8,779 nucleotides of DNA from Candidatus Sulfotelmatobacter sp. (GTDB taxonomy: Bacteria; Acidobacteriota; Terriglobia; Terriglobales; Acidobacteriaceae), in contig JASIEN010000320.1 in the NCBI GenBank assembly GCA_030045935.1, positions 1-8,779 of the forward strand, in the 5' to 3' direction. The notes below the pieces were generated by a model, which saw nothing but the letters and a program-made list of their open reading frames with translations, was not told where the DNA came from and ran no database searches. A program made the position numbers and the translations under genes. This document shows positions 6,462 to 8,779 of this stretch, piece after piece (position 1 is the stretch's first letter; the number at the start of each line of letters is the position of its first letter).

Positions 6462-7343
6462 CTACGCCGCTTCGCTCTTTACCTGCACCCCAGCCCATTT
6501 TTCAAGCAGGGTCAGCGTGGCGGCATAATCCAGATCACGGTTTCCGTCTTCGGTCGCCATCTCATAAATCTCTTCTACAGTTTCAAGCCCCGGCAGCTTT
6601 ACCCGAGCTTCCTTGGCCGCCTCCAGCGCTAAGAGAATATCTTTGTGCATCAGGCGCAACGGAAAATTCGGCGTAAAGTCGCGGTGCAAAATGAACGGTC
6701 CTTTGTATTCGACGACCCCCGACTTGACCATCGTCGCATCAATCAGCGCCAGCAGTTTTTGGGGATCGACGCCCAGCTTGGTTGCCAGCGTTAGCGCCTC
6801 GGCAAAACCCTCAAAGATAAGAGCGATCTGCAAATTCATCGCGAGCTTGGTGGCCTGCCCCTTGCCAACATCGCCCATGCGGAAATACTTCTTGCCCATC
6901 GCGGCAAAAAGCGGACCAATGCGATCGATGCTAGCTTCATTGCCTCCAACCATGAAGATCAGCGTCCCATTGGCAGCCCCGATTTTCGATCCGGTCATGG
7001 GGGCGTCAACGTAGTCCGCGCCCTTGCTGCGTACACGCTCAGCAAACTTTACGGTCGAAAAAGGAGAAATGGTGCTGGAATCGGCGACGATCATTCCTTG
7101 CGTCAGCGACTGCTCCACGCCATCGGCCCCGAACAATACTTGTTCGACAGCGTCGGTGTCGGCAACGCACATCCACACTACTTCTGCACCTTGTGCCGCC
7201 GCTGCCGGAGTGGGGGCAATCGCCGCTCCTTCCACGATCTTGCCCGGAGTGCGATTCCAAACGGTCACTTCGTGGCCCGCTTTCACCAAATTCGTGGCCA
7301 TCGAATGACCCATGATTCCAAGACCCAAAAACGCGACTCGCAT
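6462..7343 (-). CDS. NAD(P)-dependent beta-hydroxyacid dehydrogenase-family oxidoreductase (GarR / GLYR / 3-hydroxyisobutyrate dehydrogenase type)
   Basis: The 293-residue length is typical for the family. The dinucleotide motif GLGIMG is at 7-12, and WNRT at 29-32 follows beta-2; Asn-Arg-Thr in place of an acidic residue suggests NADPH. The substrate-binding region DAPMTGSKIGAANGTL (113-128) replaces the usual DAPVSGG. The catalytic lysine is K166 in GKGQATKLAMN with N170, and HKD at 233-235 closes the active site. The family interconverts small beta-hydroxyacids and their semialdehydes (tartronate semialdehyde, succinic semialdehyde/glyoxylate, methylmalonate semialdehyde). The motif mix is closest to the GLYR-like branch, but the substrate cannot be fixed from sequence alone. 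AAGGAG (7351-7356) lies seven bases before the ATG, so the start is firm. It is a single gene. Confidence 0.9.
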   Translation of the reverse strand: MRVAFLGLGIMGHSMATNLVKAGHEVTVWNRTPGKIVEGAAIAPTPAAAAQGAEVVWMCVADTDAVEQVLFGADGVEQSLTQGMIVADSSTISPFSTVKFAERVRSKGADYVDAPMTGSKIGAANGTLIFMVGGNEASIDRIGPLFAAMGKKYFRMGDVGKGQATKLAMNLQIALIFEGFAEALTLATKLGVDPQKLLALIDATMVKSGVVEYKGPFILHRDFTPNFPLRLMHKDILLALEAAKEARVKLPGLETVEEIYEMATEDGNRDLDYAATLTLLEKWAGVQVKSEAA

Positions 7344-7381
7344 CGAACTTCTCCTTGCTATGGCAACGCCTGCTGATTGCG

Positions 7382-7410
7382 ATTAGACAGGAGGGCGCAA
7401 GCAAGGTCAA
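7382..7410 (-). promoter_or_regulatory. Sigma-70-like promoter of the oxidoreductase gene
   Basis: On the minus strand TTGACC (7405-7410) and TCTAAT (7382-7387) are separated by exactly 17 bases, each five of six to consensus. The start point would be near 7375, giving a leader of ~30 bases that holds the AAGGAG ribosome site. This is the best promoter match in the window. Confidence 0.72.
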
Positions 7411-7470
7411 GCTAGATCGCTGAATTTACAGTATTTTTCGCGCGCGCGGGCGTTTTCTTAATTTACTCTT

Positions 7471-7505
7471 AGCCGCTATAGGCGCCCGCAGGCTGAATAT
7501 TTTTT
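7471..7505 (+). terminator. Possible intrinsic terminator-like hairpin with T-tract, no gene upstream on its strand
   Basis: AGCCGC (7471-7476) can pair with GC-A-GGCT (7488-7494, one bulged A) around an 11-base loop, followed by GAATA and six Ts (7500-7505). The nearest plus-strand gene upstream ends at 6359, so its purpose is unclear. It may block stray transcription, end a short unannotated RNA, or be chance in an A/T-rich gap. Confidence 0.25.
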
Positions 7506-7618
7506 CCCACCGAGAGAACCCTATCAATCACGCGCCTTTCCCCTCGCTCTAGACTAGAATAAGGCCATAGTAAAGCCATTCAACTCGAAGTTGTCATCCA
7601 ACACTTAGACCAGCACGG

Positions 7619-8515
7619 ATGATCAGGGACACTCTTCGCAACCCGGCTCTTCGCAAGCGAGCAGCCCGCTTCGGGCGTCTGGTCCGGCACTCTGCCGTGA
7701 CTCCGCTGTGCGGAGAAACTCACAAGCCACGCCTTACCGCGAACGGTCAGCTTGGCGTCACCTTCATAGGGCACTCCAGTTTCTTCGTGCAGCTGGGTGG
7801 GCAAAGCGTGATGATTGATCCGGTTTTCGCCCGCTGGCTGTTCGTGCTGAAGCGCCTGCGCCGTCCGGGACTGCGGGTCCGCGACCTGCCTCCAATCGAT
7901 GTCGTGCTTATTACCCACGCCCATTTCGACCATCTCCACCGGCCGTCACTCCGTGCCATCGTCCAGAACAATCTGCGTACCCACGGTAGAGCTCCGGCCA
8001 TCATAATTCCGCGCCACGTCACCGATCTGGTTTCTGATCTCGGTTTTTCCGAGATCATTGAGCTGGATTGGTGGAGCACTTCCCGCCACAGCGGATTGGC
8101 CGTGACCCACGTTCCGGCCCGCCATTGGGGAGCGCGGATCCTGAAGGATTCTTACCGTGGCTTCGGCGGCTACGTGCTGCGAGCCGGAAAACACTCGATC
8201 TACCATGCGGGAGATACGGCATATTTTGCTGGATTCCGCGAAATTGGTCGCCGCCTTTCACCCGAACTGGCCCTGCTGCCCATCGGTGCCTACAATCCCC
8301 CACAGTTTCGCAACGTGCACGCCGATCCCGCGGATGCGACTCGCGCCTTTCTCGACCTCAAGTCCCGCTGGATGGTTCCCATGCATTACGGAACTTTCCG
8401 CCTGTCGCACGAGCCAGTCGATGAACCTTTGCAATTGCTGGAGCAGGAGGCAAAAACGGCAGGCATTGAAGACCGCGTGGTTGTGCTGGAAGAGGGCGTG
8501 ACCCGATTCTTCTGA
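7619..8515 (+). CDS. Metallo-beta-lactamase-fold hydrolase, NAPE-PLD-like (Lactamase_B_2 type)
   Basis: The product has 298 residues. The MBL signature THAHFDHL gives H100, H102, D104 and H105. Further metal ligands are H169 in VPARHW, D199 in HAGDT and H256 in MHYGTF, with H234 in NVHADPADA. The GHSSFFVQ strand near 51-58, PARHWG, and the final MHYGTF...SHEPVDEP are the pattern of the N-acyl-phosphatidylethanolamine phospholipase D-like branch, which includes bacterial UlaG-like and many uncharacterised hydrolases. All expected zinc ligands are present, so it should be active. A phospholipid or other phosphodiester substrate is inference. There is no clear signal peptide; the N-terminus is strongly basic (RKRAARFGRLVRH) and may associate with membranes. 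The ATG at 7619 lacks a good ribosome site. A TAGAAT (7555-7560) could be its -10, but no matching -35 is visible. Divergent from the oxidoreductase. Confidence 0.88.
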   Translation: MIRDTLRNPALRKRAARFGRLVRHSAVTPLCGETHKPRLTANGQLGVTFIGHSSFFVQLGGQSVMIDPVFARWLFVLKRLRRPGLRVRDLPPIDVVLITHAHFDHLHRPSLRAIVQNNLRTHGRAPAIIIPRHVTDLVSDLGFSEIIELDWWSTSRHSGLAVTHVPARHWGARILKDSYRGFGGYVLRAGKHSIYHAGDTAYFAGFREIGRRLSPELALLPIGAYNPPQFRNVHADPADATRAFLDLKSRWMVPMHYGTFRLSHEPVDEPLQLLEQEAKTAGIEDRVVVLEEGVTRFF

Positions 8516-8519
8516 GAAA

Positions 8520-8611
8520 AGCAGGTTTCAAAAGTTTCGGGGTTTCAAAGTTCTGGGCGGAGCTGCGGTTAGTTTGCTCTCTGAAACCTTGAAATGTCTG
8601 AAACTTTGCTC
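8520..8611. repeat. Long imperfect inverted repeat built of GTTTCA units
   Basis: The left arm (~8520-8547) holds GGTTTCA, AGTTTC and GGTTTCA. The right arm (~8580-8611) holds the complementary TGAAACC, TTGAAA and TGAAACTTTGC. The arms align over about 28 bases with a few mismatches and enclose ~32 bases. Transcribed, this gives a long stem between the MBL-fold gene stop and the next promoter. It may end transcription or be a dispersed acidobacterial-type repeat. Only one copy is visible here. Confidence 0.55.
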
Positions 8612-8624
8612 CTGTAACACTCCC

Positions 8625-8654
8625 TTGACATACTCCCGCCCGTCTTGGTGTAAG
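8625..8654 (+). promoter_or_regulatory. Candidate promoter of the VOC-family gene
   Basis: A perfect TTGACA (8625-8630) is followed after 18 bases by TGTAAG (8649-8654, four of six to consensus). Transcription would start near 8661, about 30 bases before the ATG, and the leader contains the strong AAGGAGG ribosome site at 8679-8685. Confidence 0.55.
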
Positions 8655-8690
8655 CTACGGCCCGGATTTTTTTGCCATAAGGAGGCAAAC

Positions 8691-8779
8691 ATGGCCGCTA
8701 AACCGATTCCAGAAGGCTTTCACTCAGTCACTCCTTACATGACCGTGCGCAACGCCGCGCGCGCCATTGAGTTCTACAA
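8691..8779 (+). CDS. VOC-superfamily (glyoxalase/PhnB-like) protein, 5' part only
   Basis: Only the first 29 codons are in the window; the gene runs off the right edge. The start is secure: AAGGAGG at 8679-8685 lies five bases before ATG. The N-terminus MAAKPIPEGFHSVTPYMTV, followed by RNAARAIEFY, is the opening beta-alpha unit typical of PhnB/YdhR-like members of the vicinal oxygen chelate superfamily (IPEGYHSVTPYL...AIEFY). Members bind a divalent metal and act as glyoxalases, dioxygenases or resistance proteins; many of this subgroup are of unknown function. The metal ligands lie mostly outside the visible part, so activity cannot be judged. Confidence 0.75.
   Translation, partial: MAAKPIPEGFHSVTPYMTVRNAARAIEFY

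Noticed and set aside
1..8779. tRNA, rRNA, CRISPR array, insertion sequence, phage or defence-system genes
   Set aside because: I looked for cloverleaf-like segments, regularly spaced direct repeats, transposase motifs and known defence signatures on both strands and saw none.

Overview
The window looks like a GC-rich chromosomal stretch from a soil-type Gram-negative bacterium. Acidobacteriota (Terriglobia-like) is my best guess. The reasons are a TonB-family C-terminal domain (implying an outer membrane), a mix of unrelated housekeeping and accessory genes, and intergenic palindromes of a kind I associate with acidobacterial genomes (TCATCCC...GAGGGATCT, AGCCCC/GGGGC and GTTTCA arrays). This assignment is inference. 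There is no rRNA, tRNA, CRISPR, transposase or phage gene.

Layout from left to right. (1) The 3' end of a plus-strand membrane protein, probably VIT1/CCC1-like, ends at 287. (2) A palindromic repeat fills the convergent gap to a minus-strand, apparently exported creatininase-family amidohydrolase (382-1293). (3) Divergently from it runs a stand-alone receiver-domain response regulator, whose best start is a TTG at 1557 behind a strong Shine-Dalgarno. (4) A minus-strand two-gene operon follows: UDP-glucose 6-dehydrogenase (3044-4453) transcribed first, then UDP-glucuronate decarboxylase (2044-3009). Together they convert UDP-glucose to UDP-glucuronate to UDP-xylose. (5) A roughly 500 bp divergent control region leads to a plus-strand GAF - transmembrane - proline-rich linker - TonB C-terminal fusion (4953-6359). 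(6) Two small GC-rich hairpins lie in the convergent gap before a minus-strand beta-hydroxyacid dehydrogenase-type oxidoreductase (6462-7343), which has a good sigma-70-like promoter. (7) A divergent plus-strand NAPE-PLD-like metallo-beta-lactamase-fold hydrolase (7619-8515) follows. (8) A long GTTTCA-rich inverted repeat and a promoter precede the 5' end of a VOC/glyoxalase-like gene (8691 to the window end).

Only the UDP-sugar pair forms a clear pathway. The other genes are single transcription units with no evident common function. I did not find a convincing new multi-gene system. The most unusual object is the GAF-TM-TonB fusion, which by its domain order would join a cytoplasmic small-molecule or redox sensor domain to a periplasmic TonB C-terminal domain. 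The intergenic palindromes are the next most interesting signal.
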